Below are positions 1-11,160 of a stretch of 64,000 nt of DNA, piece by piece. A model generated the notes under the pieces. It was not told where the DNA came from, searched no databases, and saw nothing but the letters and a program-made list of their open reading frames with translations. The stretch covers positions 992,001-1,056,000 of the forward strand of contig NW_026731893.1 in NCBI RefSeq assembly GCF_028476545.1, written 5' to 3'. The translations under genes and the position numbers were made by a program. Position 1 is the first letter of the stretch, and the number at the start of each line of letters is the position of its first letter. Source of the DNA: Physella acuta. Its lineage: Eukaryota; Mollusca; Gastropoda; Physidae.

Positions 1-470
1 GATGGGTTCACTTAGAGATTTGAGAAATTCAAAACAAATGCAAGCACTCAGACGTTCACTGTAGATTCTCGCATTACAAAAACAAATGAGATTAACTTTC
101 AGCTATTTGCTGTTCCCTTCAAATTAATTTGATAGATTTCAAAACTAAACATTTGTGGAGCGGTAAGTTCACAGATCTCAAGAGCAAGTTAGAAGATTTG
201 AAGGTCCAGTAAAAGTTGCACGTTACACTGTACAACTGGACACCTCTAAAAGAAATGCCGCGAGTTAAGGCACTATTATGTGACGCATGGAATAGTCTTG
301 CAGGATGCTATAGTAAGGTGAAGAAGTTGGCATTTGGAGTGCTGACGATCTTCGGGTCAACATATTCATGCAAGCAAGCGTTTTCTTACATGAATATAAT
401 TCAAAGTATAGAAACCAACAAACTTTTTTTTTACAAACAAATACAAATATAGAGACTTGCTTGAAACTAA
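1..470 (+). pseudogene. Remnant of a hAT-family transposase (C-terminal part)
   Basis: The frame at 216-452 contains FGVLTIFGSTYSCKQAFSYM, which resembles the C-terminal dimerisation region of hAT transposases and of their domesticated ZBED5/FAM200/GTF2IRD2-type relatives. Upstream pieces in other frames (for example NFQLFAVPF near 100-125 and FTDLKSKLEDLK near 170-205) fit the region that precedes it in such proteins. The frame is broken by stops and frame changes, and the remnant runs off the left edge of the window. It is read as a dead DNA-transposon copy, not a host gene. The family resemblance is from memory and was not searched. Confidence 0.5.
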
Positions 471-734
471 AAACAAGTCATTTGTCAGATTGTAAATAGT
501 TATATAATTTGATTACTCATTTTATTATTCTAGCAGAGCTAGATAAAATTCTTTAATACTTTTAATGTTTTTATTTAAATAAATAAGATAACAAATAAGT
601 CACCATTTGTAGTAAATAATTATTGTTGTTCTAAGTTATAAAAAAAATAATCAATATGTTAAAACTGGCTTTTGATACTTTTTAACATCTGTGACTATTG
701 AGTTGAGCGGTTGCTTCCCTTGAACATTTTTTGT

Positions 735-890
735 ATTAGGTTCCGTAATCTTCTTTTCTTCTTCTTCGTTCTTAATTTTTATTGTTGGAGGTGATCGAGC
801 CTTATCTTCCAGAGGGTTTAAACTCGAGACTTCTTCGAATTTAACAACCATGAGCTTTTGCTGACTCGACCAATTACAGTGGGGGGGGGG
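735..890 (-). repeat. tRNA-derived SINE, GAA-tail family
   Basis: Read on the minus strand, the right part has a tRNA-like A-box region followed by a B-box-like GTCTCGAGTTTAAACCC. A body with CTCCAACA and a GAA-rich tail (AAGAAGAAGAAAAGAAGA) follow. The same layout recurs at 26745-27065 and in pieces at 29440-30290. A poly-G run (about 881-901) abuts the head. The 86-residue minus-strand ORF across it is not a gene. Confidence 0.55.
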
Positions 891-919
891 GGGGGGGGGG
901 GATAATACCATGGCAAATC

Positions 920-1613
920 AACCGGGAGTGATCTCCCCTAAACTTTCTCGAATATTCTTATATAAAACAACAGGGGATGAGAACTTGGGATATAGATCTA
1001 GTTATGATTTTTAATCCATTTTAAATACTTAAACTTTTTTAAATAGAATAGAATCTCATAGAAAAATTACTGCGCACCAAGCGAACGACGAATAAAGATG
1101 TTCATAATGGTGCGCAATATTATCAGTACTTTATAAATATAGATGCGTTTTTGAGAAATCGGAAATAGCGTAAATTAGTACTTCCCGTCAAAGGAAATTA
1201 CTCAAAATTTTACAGAAGGTAGAGAATTAGATCTTTTACTTACAGGTGAAATTTCATTTATCTATCTGAAATAGTACTCAAGTTACAGGCTTTTGAAAAA
1301 TTCAAAGTAGAAAAAGTACCACTTCCGGTTATCGGAATACGCTCAAAAGTTGATACGGATCTACGATTTTGATAAAATACTTATATATGAAATTTCATCA
1401 AACTAGCTGTAACGGTACTCAAGTTATCGTGTTTACACACACACACACACACAGACACACACACAGACACACATACATACGGACAAGATTGCAAAATTAT
1501 GTTTTTCCGTATCAGTGAGGTGTAAAACGTCGAGATTTGTAAAAATCTCGATTTTTTTTTTTTTTTTTGCACGATTACAAGACTTTCTCTATACTACGTA
1601 TATACGAGAAAGT
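920..1613 (+). mobile_element. Helentron-like interspersed repeat, copy 1 (family A)
   Basis: This is one of four copies of a roughly 640-710 bp repeat (others at 6241-6940, 35523-36160 and 62448-63139). It starts with a hairpin GGGAG-TGAT-CTCCC and then AAACTTTCTCG. It carries a variable CA/CAGA microsatellite (about 1436-1475) and the hairpin CGAGATTTGTAAAAATCTCG. It ends in TATACGAGAAAGT, the inverse of the left ACTTTCTCG. Subterminal inverted repeats, an internal microsatellite and a stem-loop at one terminus fit Helentron-associated elements such as Drosophila DINE-1. That assignment is inference. No protein is encoded. Confidence 0.5.
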
Positions 1614-1616
1614 AAA

Positions 1617-2154
1617 AAAAGCAAAATTTATAGAGAAAAAAAAGATAATTCCATTTAAATTAATGATTAAGAACAAACTAGACACATCTCGACAAAATGT
1701 GGTGGTAGAGTTGGTGACACCATGACGTAAACTTTCTTACTATAGAGGAAAACGATGTTACATCAAACTTTATTAATAATCGACTTTAAATAAATATCGT
1801 TACTATTATCCGTTCAAAGTTTAGACCTATCAAATGGGGGGGGGGGGGGGGGAAGGGGCGGGGGCGGATGTGGTGACACCAACGTTCGCCTCTAGGTACC
1901 CATGTCGGAAAAAGTAAGATTGGCCCTAGCGCTATGATAATCAATACACAAGGGAAATAGCAATGTCAGTCATGAGTTCAAACATTATTAAAGTTGCGTC
2001 CCTTGTCGTTGTTTTGGTAACTTGGTGAAACTTTTTAATAATCATTTGCCATTTGGATACAAACAAATAAATCTTACAGCGATTTGTGTTCAATGTGTGT
2101 TCAGAGTTTCTTTCAGGAGGGAATGGGACACACTCCCACCAGAGCTAATATACC
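1617..2154. other. Spacer with a poly-G tract
   Basis: AT-rich spacer with no supported gene. It contains a G-rich run at about 1837-1870. The nearby words GTGGTGACACCAACG and TTCGCCTCTAGG resemble pieces of the GGCGTAGCG MITE family, but I could not find intact ends. Confidence 0.5.
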
Positions 2155-2340
2155 CAGAAGCGTAGCGAAGGGGGGGATTCATATGTCCCCCGGCGTCGAC
2201 CAGAATGGGTTGAAAAAAATTAAAAAATGTAGAAAATGTATGGAAGGGGGGGGGGGCAAATTGAAAGTTTGTTTCCGGTGGGGGGGGGGACATAGTTGAA
2301 AGTTTGTCCCCGGGCGCCTGGAAGGTTCGCTACGCCTCTG
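2155..2340. mobile_element. Non-autonomous hAT-type MITE (GGCGTAGCG family)
   Basis: The left end is CAGAAGCGTAGCGAA and the right end, read inverted, is CAGAGGCGTAGCGAA. It is flanked by AATATACC (2147-2154) and AATATAAC (2341-2348), an 8-bp target duplication matching at 7 of 8 positions, as expected for hAT elements. The 186-bp interior consists of G-rich tracts and the word GAAAGTTTGTCCCCGGG shared with the family members at 12249 and 29983. Overlapping ORFs are translations of poly-G. Confidence 0.75.
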
Positions 2341-2348
2341 AATATAAC

Positions 2349-3640
2349 CCCCCCCCCCCCCGTTTCTTTTTTCTTCAGGCGAAATTAAATAGTATATTAA
2401 ATTTTGAAAATATAATCTTTTATCTGACATATGGACTCATGTTTATTTAGCCCATTGACCGTGCGGTCTGATTCGGTCTGAATGTTGAACGTAATCGTGT
2501 TCATATAAAAATATAATATTTTTATTATCATTGGTAGGAATTTTTACATTATGTGGTTAAACTTTGAAATTATTACCGAGTGTAACATTACTTGAGTTGC
2601 ATACTGTTTTAATATTAGTGTTAAATAAATGCAATTACAAAATGTTTGCAATGAAAACGTAAATAGAAACTACAATACAAAAATATTAACGGATTTCATC
2701 AAATAACATTCAATAGATAATTATTGTAACAACAACAAAGGAAAGGTTTTTTAAACACTATTTACCGTATAATAGCAGCAATACACATTCAGGGGTAGTA
2801 ATCGAGTTTAATTTGTTTAGAGTATTAAAAGCAGATTTGTTTCCCTTTTTAGCGCCCCGTCTGCAATGTCTACAATCAAAATAAAACAAGGGGTTTCTTA
2901 AATTATTTTTACAGTTTCATCACAATATACCGTCTCTATGTGGTTTTACAATAAAATGTTAGAAACTAAGTTTGTAAAAAACAATGGGGATTTTGTTAAA
3001 TATAAAAAAAAATTCAAAATTGGATGTCGTTTTGTTTTGCGATAAAATACTTCACTGAGACTAGACAAGTTAATTCGATTTTAAAGAGTGAAAAAAAAAA
3101 CTAAGCGCATCTGTTTTAAGTTTTCAGTTAAATAGAAATGTTAAAGTGTGCTTTGTTTTTTAGACAACAGATTTGTTTGTAATTCGAAAGTCCTGTTTCG
3201 TTTGATTACTTCAGAAGTCAACGATGTTGAAGCGTTGATGGCTTAATTTACTTAATTCTGTGAAACCCCAGATGTTTTGGGCAGCACTCTTTAGTTAAGC
3301 CCAGGTATGCCCCGAAATTCTTGTTTCGCTTTTGATATTATCTCTCCATGATTGTATAGGCCTGCTTACTTTTTTTACCTTACCCTGTATGTTCCAATAA
3401 ACGCTTGCTTTACGATGTTTTTGGCTGTTTTCCATAATGCTTGTTCGATCCATCCCTCATTTCGGGATTTTAATACTCCTGTCTACGGGCTGCTATCATA
3501 TGTTTGGCCACAGGTCATCTTGAAGATTTTTTCCCTGCCTTCTTATCTTGCCGATGCGTCAAGGATATCTTTTTGTGCAAAATTGCGAAAAATACATCCT
3601 AGCCTAGGCCCTACTGTTCGATCGGCCAAGAAAAGACAAT
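2349..3640. other. AT-rich intergenic DNA
   Basis: No gene, RNA or repeat could be supported. A 112-codon ORF at 3352-3690 has no recognisable domain and is treated as chance. Confidence 0.5.
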
Positions 3641-3770
3641 ACCGCACATGCGCGGTGAAAGTAGAGCCTAATATATGTTTAATTACGTAGCAGAGCAGTA
3701 GCAGACGAGATCACGATGGCGGTCAATAGTTTCATTTGTTTTAGAATCGATAAAAAAGTGTAAGTTCTAT
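3640..3770 (+). other. Possible first exon or promoter of an unidentified gene
   Basis: A GC-richer patch contains CCGCACATGCGCGGT, which resembles an NRF1-type promoter motif. At 3716 ATGGCGGTC starts a frame of about 15 codons (MAVNSFICFRIDKKV) that runs into a GTAAGT splice-donor-like sequence near 3762. No downstream exon was recognised, so this is only a hint of a 5' exon. Confidence 0.2.
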
Positions 3771-3957
3771 TGAACAACTACATTTGATGTTATTGGACTT
3801 TTACATGTATAAGTATTGATAATTACTGTGACTTTTTAAATGATGTTCGTTTTGGCAATACAAATTACAAGAAAGCTTTGTATAAAGGCCAAGAATTATT
3901 TAAGAAAACGTTAACGACGTGTAGTCGTGTATCCTAACTTAACTTGTACCACCAGTC

Positions 3958-4110
3958 CATCTAGCTCTAGATCTAGATCTAGACTAGATCTAGAAATAGA
4001 TTCTAAATCTTACACAGTTACTGCACAACTGTTACACTAGGTAGTAGTAGACGAGTTTTTAACTATTCTAGATCTAGAGACATCTAGATCTAGACTATAA
4101 TCTATAAACT
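3958..4110. repeat. CTAGAT-rich simple repeat
   Basis: Degenerate runs of the hexamer AGATCT/CTAGAT. The same motif is dense again at 34430-34900. No coding potential is visible. Confidence 0.6.
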
Positions 4111-6240
4111 CGAACTAGATTATCAATAACGTTTATAAAGTATAAAGTTTCATAAAATTTCCGTGGGCGGACACATGTAGAATTAGCTTATTTCTATAAA
4201 TAAATTATATTTCGTCTTGCGCCATCCCCTATCCACCCCCTCTCTCCACTCCCCCTCCCCACTTCCCCACCCCTCCCGACCCCCCCACCCCCGAACAGAT
4301 TAATGGAAGATGTTTAGATCTAATCTTTCTAATCTATAACGAAGTTTAATGACTTCAAATTCTACATAATTCATAATTTTTATTCATATAGAATCTAAAA
4401 CAATAATCTATTTTACATTGTATTTACTATTTAGTTATATTATTAGTATTATAAACATTATCTAATATCTAGGCTATAGAGTAGGCCTAGTTTAACTTTT
4501 TTCAATTAGATCTATAAAATCTATTTTATATGTACAACACTATTACTCAATTAGTAGTAGTGTTGTAGTAGTTTTTTTGTAGATCTAGTGGATATTTTAA
4601 TGCCTGGTGATTAAAATTATTCTTAGAAATTGCTTTTTATGAGAAAACTAAAATGTAGAGCATACAATATCTAGAATTCTAACAAATTCTCTTTCTACAA
4701 TTACAGTTATTCTTTAGTTATAAAACATTCTTGATATTTTTAATGCTATATTAAATAATTTACTTTTTACACTATAGTGACTTCAGTAAATTAGGTGTAG
4801 ATAAATCAGATAATGTAGTATGATTCATGATTTATGTGGGAGAACTTAAAATAATTTCTATTTAATTCATCATCATCTTTTTCTTTTGTGTTCAAGACAC
4901 ATGGGGCCACTTTATTTAATTGGTAGATATTTAACTTTGTAATTGTTTTATTGATGTTTGTATAAATATAGTAAATAACAAATTATTGTCATCCTTTTTT
5001 AAGAAATTGAGTGGCAAGTGAGCATGCCCAAAGAAAAAGAAAGTCAGCATGCTGCAAGCATCTGTTTGCCCTATTAGCTGCTGTTAAAGACTGCTGCAGA
5101 AAAGAACCGTTCACAGCACTCAGTGAAAAATTACAAGTTTGGCTTCAGCCTAAGCCAACAAAAGTGTCCTAATACCTGACTGTGAATTCTTTTTCTAGTG
5201 GAGTAAAAACTAAATCAAACTTTGCAGCAGCGAACCTTACTATTAATTTGAAAGTGTGCTTTTTACACATTCAAAAACAACAATATTGCCTTAAGTGGGA
5301 GAAAATATTTGTAGTAAATGTGTTCTTTCTTATGTTATAGCCAAGATTTATTTTACCTTTCACATGTGTTCAAGATTATAAGTATTCACATAATTTGGAG
5401 TTCAATACTGTGTTGCAAAGTTGTGAACTGTGGCATTGGGCAAGAAGAATAAGGATAACAGCATCAAATAATTGAAAAGAATTAGACCTCAAATTAATTT
5501 TTGACTGAAAAGTCATTTAGACATGTTTACGAAAGCAACGTGAACCTATGGCGAAAAATGTTATAAAAATATATATTAAATATATATATATAAATATATA
5601 TTTAACAAAATACATGTTTAGAAACACATGATTTATTGTACATCAAGTTCATAATTTGATATTTGCTTCACCAGATGGATATCACACAACAGATGCAATG
5701 TTAGTAGAAACAAAATGTGTTTACAACCCACAGCGGTTTACTATAGAAGAGCTATCTAACAAACACAACCTTTTTTTTATCGAATGAAAATGGCACTTAA
5801 ATAAATTACATTCTCATTACACACACAGATTCAATTTCAAGTTTTCTGTGCCCACATTTTTGCATGCCAGTTTGTTGTATTTTATTATTTTAGAACACAT
5901 TTACCACAATAGAATTTACAAATTTAATTTAAAATTACTATCACGTTTTTATTTCTGTTTGCATGAATTAGATTATATACAATTCAGCATAGATTACCTC
6001 TGAATGTGTTTATTATTCAATAATTATGACATTAAATACATAATTATGTTCATCTTTCAATAACATATTATATTTCAGTTAATATAATACATTTTACAGC
6101 ATACACTTCAACACCTTTAAAAGTACTGAAGATTTTAAGGAAGAGAGATGATAGAAGAAAGATAATTTTAAAAGGACATGTCAAGTTTCCACTAGACAAG
6201 GAAACAAAATTAAGGCAGATATAATTATTTACATATTATA
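4111..6240. other. AT-rich intergenic DNA
   Basis: No gene is supported. A C-rich pyrimidine tract lies at about 4220-4295 and CTAGAT words recur to about 4700. Around 5000-5170 short peptides such as KKLSG followed by basic residues vaguely recall the start of zinc-finger transposases, but the frame closes at once and I do not call it. Confidence 0.4.
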
Positions 6241-6940
6241 AACCGGGAGTGATCTCCCCTAAACTTTCTAGAATAATCTTATATAAAATAACAGGGGATG
6301 GGAACTCGGGCTATAGACATGATTTTTAATCCATTTTAAATACTTAAACTTTTTAAAATAGAATAAAATCTCGTAGACAAATTAATTGCACACCAAGTGA
6401 ACGCCATATAAAAAAAATGCATAATAGTGCGCAATATTATTAATACTTTAAAAATTTACATTTGTTTTTTGAGAAATCGGAAGTAGCGTAAATTACTACT
6501 TCCGGTCAACGGAAATTACTCAAAATTTAACAGAAGGTAGAGAATTAGATCTTTTACTTACATGTGAAATTTCATTTATCTATCTGAAATAGTACTCAAG
6601 TTATAGGCTTTTGAAAAATTCAAAGTAGGAAAAGTACCACTTCCGGTTATTGGAAATCGCTCAAAAGTTGATACGGATCTACGATTTTGATAAAATACTT
6701 ATATATGAAATTTCATCAACCTAGCTGTAACGGTACTCAAGTTATCGTGTTTACACACGGACACACAGACAGACAGACAGACAGACACACAGACAGACAC
6801 ACAGACATACGGACAAGATTGCAAAATTATGTTTTTCCGTATCAGTGAGGTGTAAAACGTCGAGATTTGTAAAAATCTCGATTGTTTTTTTTTTTGCACG
6901 ATTACAAGACTTTCTCTATACTTCGTATATACGAGAAAGT
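6241..6940 (+). mobile_element. Helentron-like interspersed repeat, copy 2 (family A)
   Basis: Same layout as the copy at 920-1613: end hairpin, ACTTTCT-type subterminal inverted repeat, internal microsatellite (here mainly CAGA units, about 6755-6810), CGAGATTT/AAATCTCG hairpin and GAGAAAGT terminus. The microsatellite sits at the same internal position as in the other copies but differs in length and motif. The 100-residue minus-strand ORF over it is spurious. Confidence 0.5.
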
Positions 6941-7266
6941 AAAAAGACAAACGATGTTGATTACATTTCAGTTGGTTATAAATAAAAAAATCATATAACA
7001 ATTTACAATAATTTACTAAAAGGGGTACAGTTTACAAAAAAATAAATAATCTTTGACTCTACTCTAAAGTATCTTGAAAATGTAGTAAAAACATACAACA
7101 TACATGTAGTAATAACTAGTAACTATCATTTAAAAACTTTTGGTTTTATTCTTTCTGTGGTCCTTTCCACATGACATCTATTTTGAGGAAAAAAAATGTC
7201 TCACATCTTTCAAAAATTTAAAAAAGTTTGTTTTAAAAATAGGAGTTAAGAGGGATACATTTTTAA

Positions 7267-7440
7267 CAGAGTTTCTTCCAGGCATATCTTTGGCATCTGC
7301 CCCCCCCCCCCCTCCAGAAAAAAGGCGACCCCCCCCCCCCCCCCTCCGAACGAAATGAAATTGATATAATTTATATAGAAAATATATACTTTTAACAGTG
7401 TCCGCCCCCCCCCCCCCCCCCCCACCCCCAAGAAACACTG
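7267..7440. mobile_element. hAT-type MITE, GTTTCTTCCAG family
   Basis: Begins CAGAGTTTCTTCCAGG and ends AGAAACACTG (inverted: CAGTGTTTCT). The flanks are a perfect 8-bp target duplication ATTTTTAA at 7259-7266 and 7441-7448. The interior is poly-C tracts around an AT-rich core with CGAACGAAATGAAAT. Related copies lie at 9429-9683 and 50609-50850, with further pieces near 37030-38130. Poly-proline and poly-glycine ORFs here are artefacts of the tracts. Confidence 0.8.
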
Positions 7441-7448
7441 ATTTTTAA

Positions 7449-8256
7449 AACAGTAACAACTGTGTCAGCTAATACCTACATTTGATAAACCTAATATAAT
7501 TTAACTGTCAATTTTCTTATCACTAATATAACCATTATTTAGTTTGAAACAAATGTCATTGCCCCTATTCAAGTGAGTACCTTAACTGTATAATGGTTTG
7601 TATAAAAGCTAAAACTACTTTGTTGCTGGATTTTTGGGTAGGTAATTAAAAATAAAAAAATAACATATCAATAATGGCTGCATGCTAAGAGCTAATTTAC
7701 AAATGATGGAATAAATAATAAATGCATTTACTTGTTTGTTGAGAGGTCCAGCTATCTAAAGTTTTAAGTTTTTCACCAAATGTTCATATAGTAAAACTTA
7801 ATACACAAATGAATGGATGTTTTTGAATAATAATACTATTAAATGTTTAGTAGAATAGAAGTACCTTGTCTAAATTTTAATAAGTAGCAAAACCTAACTA
7901 ATGGCAATCAATTTTGATTTTTTTATCAATGAAGTATCTGAACAAAACAAAATTAAATATTGCTGTAAACTAGTACAGCCTGTCAAATTTTTTAAAAATC
8001 TTCACCTTTATTTCTTCAGATATTGAAAAGTTATTTGTGAAGTGTTTAATTTATAATATAAAATTATATTTGGTATTTAAAATTTATTTAATCCTTTTAA
8101 GACTTTTGACCAATGCCTTCCAGTAGTTTCAGTATGAGTTGATTTATTCCTGTAATTTTCTGTTCCTAAAATATCAGAATTACTTTCTATTCATGCACAA
8201 TCTGTACTAGCCAAGATCAATGGATTACTCTCTTCATAACTGAAATAGAATAAGTA
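7449..8256. other. AT-rich intergenic DNA
   Basis: No gene or repeat recognised. Confidence 0.5.
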
Positions 8257-8526
8257 AAAAAAAATTCATAAAAAACGTTTTAATAACAAGCTTTTATGTA
8301 ATGATGCACTAAAAAGTAGAAAATAAATTATAGACTACTATTTAAATAACTATAAAGAAAAGCGTGGGTCACTTTAGTATCTATTGGATACCTTTACTAA
8401 TGTTAAGGAAGACACCCACGCTTTTCTTTATAGTTATTTAAATAGTAGTCTATAATTTATTTTCTACTTTTTAGTGCATCATTACATAAAAGCTTGTTAT
8501 TAAAACGTTTTTTATGAATTTTTTTT
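8257..8526. repeat. 113-bp perfect inverted repeat (foldback element)
   Basis: The arms 8257-8369 and 8414-8526 are exact reverse complements as read by eye, separated by 44 bases. The spacer contains GGATACCTTTACTAATG. A diverged copy of the same structure, with the same spacer words, lies at about 12625-12900, so this is an interspersed family (family B). The left arm starts with A8 then TTCATAAAAAACG. No transposase is present. Confidence 0.85.
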
Positions 8527-8920
8527 CAGTACTTTACATGTTTTATTTAAAATAGAGTTACATGACTAAAAACCATTGCGCGCCTACTGAACATCACGTT
8601 CAGTAGGCGCGCAATGGTTTTTGAACGCAGCCATTACGTGATGGCGCAGCTATTGAAGGTGATGACGCGTGTGGTGTGGTTGGCTAGACATGCCTACTAA
8701 TTCGGTCCAAATTTTAATTAATTCATAAAAAATTAATTAGGCATCCAATTAAGTCAAATTTAGATTCAGATTGCATTGTCTTCATGTCTTGACCCACGTG
8801 CCAACTGTGAATCGTATCGGTCAAGTAGAACTGTCCGAATTTTCACTCCTGCGTTTCCGTCTAGACTGACGACTGACGACTGACGAGGAAGTGAGTTAAA
8901 TAAAAGCTTGTAAAAATGAA
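8527..8920. repeat. Right half of family B repeat, with a 25-bp perfect hairpin
   Basis: At 8568-8592 and 8598-8622 there is a perfect 25-bp stem with a 5-base loop, GC-rich in its centre (CCATTGCGCGCCTACTGAAC). Following words (TTAATTAATT...CATCCAATTAAGTCAA) are shared with about 13130-13180, downstream of the second family B copy. The element therefore probably extends to about 8920. Confidence 0.5.
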
Positions 8921-9264
8921 AAATTATTAGCATTATATTTTATTTTTAATTATACATGAACACATGCATTTTTATATAAATTGTAACAAATTTTTCTATA
9001 CATCAAATACACATATTTCATCTGCCTTATTGTCGAACCAAACAGATGACCTAAATGAAATGGGAAAAATGTTTGTAGAAAACATTCCACTTCATGGTAA
9101 GAGCATAGAATAATATCACAGCTAGAGTTGTATTAATCACTCCAGAGACAGAAAACTAGCAAAACTCATCTTAGTTAGCAAGGACTTGCATACGTCTGAC
9201 TAGAGAATATACAGATGAAATATGTATTACAAACGGGGGTAGTCTTAATTGGGGGGGGGGGCAA

Positions 9265-9412
9265 TGACGGGGTAAACTAATAGAATAGGTAACTGAGGGG
9301 GCATTAGGATGGGTAACTAAGGGACTAGTAGAGTGGGTAGCTTAGGGTGTAGTAGAATGGGTAACTGCAGGGGTAGTAGAGTGGGTAACTAAAGGCTAAT
9401 TGTGGGGGTTAC
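9265..9412. repeat. 24-bp G-rich minisatellite
   Basis: About five or six diverged units of a 24-base repeat of the form GGTAACTNAGGGGGTAGTAG followed by RRTG. No ORF significance. Confidence 0.7.
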
Positions 9413-9428
9413 TAAGTGCTAACACACT

Positions 9429-9683
9429 CAGTGTTCTACCAGACTTTTTTCACGGGGTGGCACTTGATATTTTCGGGGGGCACTAGTAAAAAGTGTATGT
9501 TTACTATATAAATTCCATCTCGTTCGGGGGGAGGGGGAGAGTTTCTTCCAGACATCTCTCTTCCAGGCATTTCAAGTGCCCCCCCCCCCGGAGATAAAAG
9601 TCTGAAAGAAACACTGGGGGGGAGGTGTAGACTTTATTCGGGGGGGGGGGGGGGCTGCGAAGAGATGCCTGGAAGAGGCTCTG
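9429..9683. mobile_element. hAT-type MITE, GTTTCTTCCAG family
   Basis: Left end CAGTGTTCTACCAGAC. Right end, read inverted, CAGAGCCTCTTCCAGGC. It is flanked by AACACACT (9421-9428) and AACCCACT (9684-9691), matching at 7 of 8. Internal words GAGTTTCTTCCAGACAT and AGAAACACTG look like further copies of family ends, so this is probably nested or composite. Confidence 0.6.
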
Positions 9684-9871
9684 AACCCACTGCTCACAAT
9701 ACAGTAAACGAAATTGTTCAATCAACAAGCCCCGCAGCGTGTTACTGTTTTGGCAATACACTGCAAGGGGAAAATTTTTTTAACATTTTTGAAAGGATCT
9801 CAGGATTGTATTGGCAAACTGTTACAGAAAGTGTTACACATTTTAAATGTGAATATGTCTGGATATGATGG

Positions 9872-10440
9872 CTGTAACAAGGTGTGATGGTACGAATGGA
9901 TCTTCGTTTGAGGTTCTTCTAGTTGCACCAGTTGTGAGGGTGGGGATTTTTAAGAGGCGTAACGAATCCAATAACACAAGTCCAAGTTCAATTATGAAAA
10001 ATGTTCTTTATTGAAATTATACATGTTTCTACCTAACTAGCCTATTCTATACTCTCTACTGTTTACTACTACTACTAACTGTTCACTATACTACTAACTA
10101 CGCACTCCCATGACCAATCCTAACACTAACTAACTGTTCTCTACCTAACTACGTCTGCTCCATTCTACAACCTAACACCTTCTGCACTCTTCGCTAGCTA
10201 CCTATCAACTGCCGGCCTATCTCTCTACTGACCAACGCCTCAGTGGTCAGCTGGCCGTCCCACGTGACCGGTCATTTCACGTGTTTTTATTGGTCTCTCT
10301 CTGACCAACTCGCTATAGCCTGTTTCTGCTATCTACCTGAGCTCTCCGACGCAACCTTGCGTCATCACACAAGGGTATACAGTTTTAAAACATCACGAAA
10401 GATACAAATTCAACAATGTATCTAGATACTGCTTTCCCAC
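9872..10440 (-). repeat. Unclassified repeat-like block, possibly a solo LTR
   Basis: A pyrimidine-rich segment full of CTACC/CTAACT words, unlike its AT-rich neighbours. On the minus strand it contains CAATAAAG, as in an LTR polyadenylation region. The outer words TGTAACAAGG and CCTTGCGTCATCACACA are partly inverted. I found no target duplication, so the class is uncertain. The ORFs at 9665-9868 and 10243-10425 show no domain. Confidence 0.25.
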
Positions 10441-10860
10441 GACAAACCAATAAAGACTTCAAGCACAAGAAATAATAAACACATTTCAAATAACTCCTAA
10501 TTGTATTTTTTGTTGAATCGGAAAGCTCATGATTGCTAACTCCAAAAGCTCTGAGTTTGGACCCTAGTCAGACGCTTCTTGCCAGTTTGGGTAAGTAATC
10601 CAACTAGGAGAGAAAAAATAAAACAAATGATACCTTGCAGATTGGTTTAGCAGGGGCATAGGCTATTAAAGCTAATAAAGAAAAAGAAGCAGGCTTAAAA
10701 TGGGAGACATATTCCCCATTTTTGCACATAATAATACTTCATTGTGTAGTGGGAATCCCCTCTAAGGTTAAAATAACTAACGCAGACGGACATAAGAAAG
10801 CCAAAAAATAAAGGGTGCAACATTTCAATTACACCAAAATATTTGCAGATTTCACAGTAA
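10441..10860. other. AT-rich intergenic DNA
   Basis: No gene or repeat recognised. Confidence 0.45.
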
Positions 10861-11160
10861 TTTACAAAAATTGTGTGTGTGATACACACACTCGCACGAA
10901 GGTCACCTGTACATTTACTAACAAGCGTGTGAAAACCACACATTCACTCCCGCAAGTGTGCGGGACTTAGGGTCTCTCATGTCAAGTGTGGGGGCCTCCT
11001 ACAGTCCCCCCACATTATGTGCGTTTGTGTGTGTCCAAACAGCCACACACAACTTGGTGGGACTAAACCTCACTAAAAACAGAGAAAGATTACAAAATCA
11101 TTTAAAAGCGTGTGGGACCCACACATCAACGATCGATAAACTTCTCTCTGTCCGTATTGC
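10861..11160. repeat. Degenerate GTGTGGGACC-type short tandem repeats
   Basis: Irregular units alternating GTGTGNGGAC and CACACATTCACT words, for example near 10925-10960 and 11108-11130. They match the vocabulary of the 56-bp satellite at 14226-15700 and its 26-bp forerunner at about 14060-14150. The short ORFs across it are not genes. Confidence 0.5.

Noticed and set aside
3352-3690. A 112-codon ORF
   Set aside because: No domain, no paralogue in the window and no supporting context. Treated as chance.
6699-7001. A 100-residue ORF with KHDNLSTVTARLMKFHI, repeated at 1381-1572 and near 62538-62798
   Set aside because: The repeated peptide comes from family A repeats. The frame runs through the variable microsatellite and is not preserved in structure between copies, so it is not a gene family.
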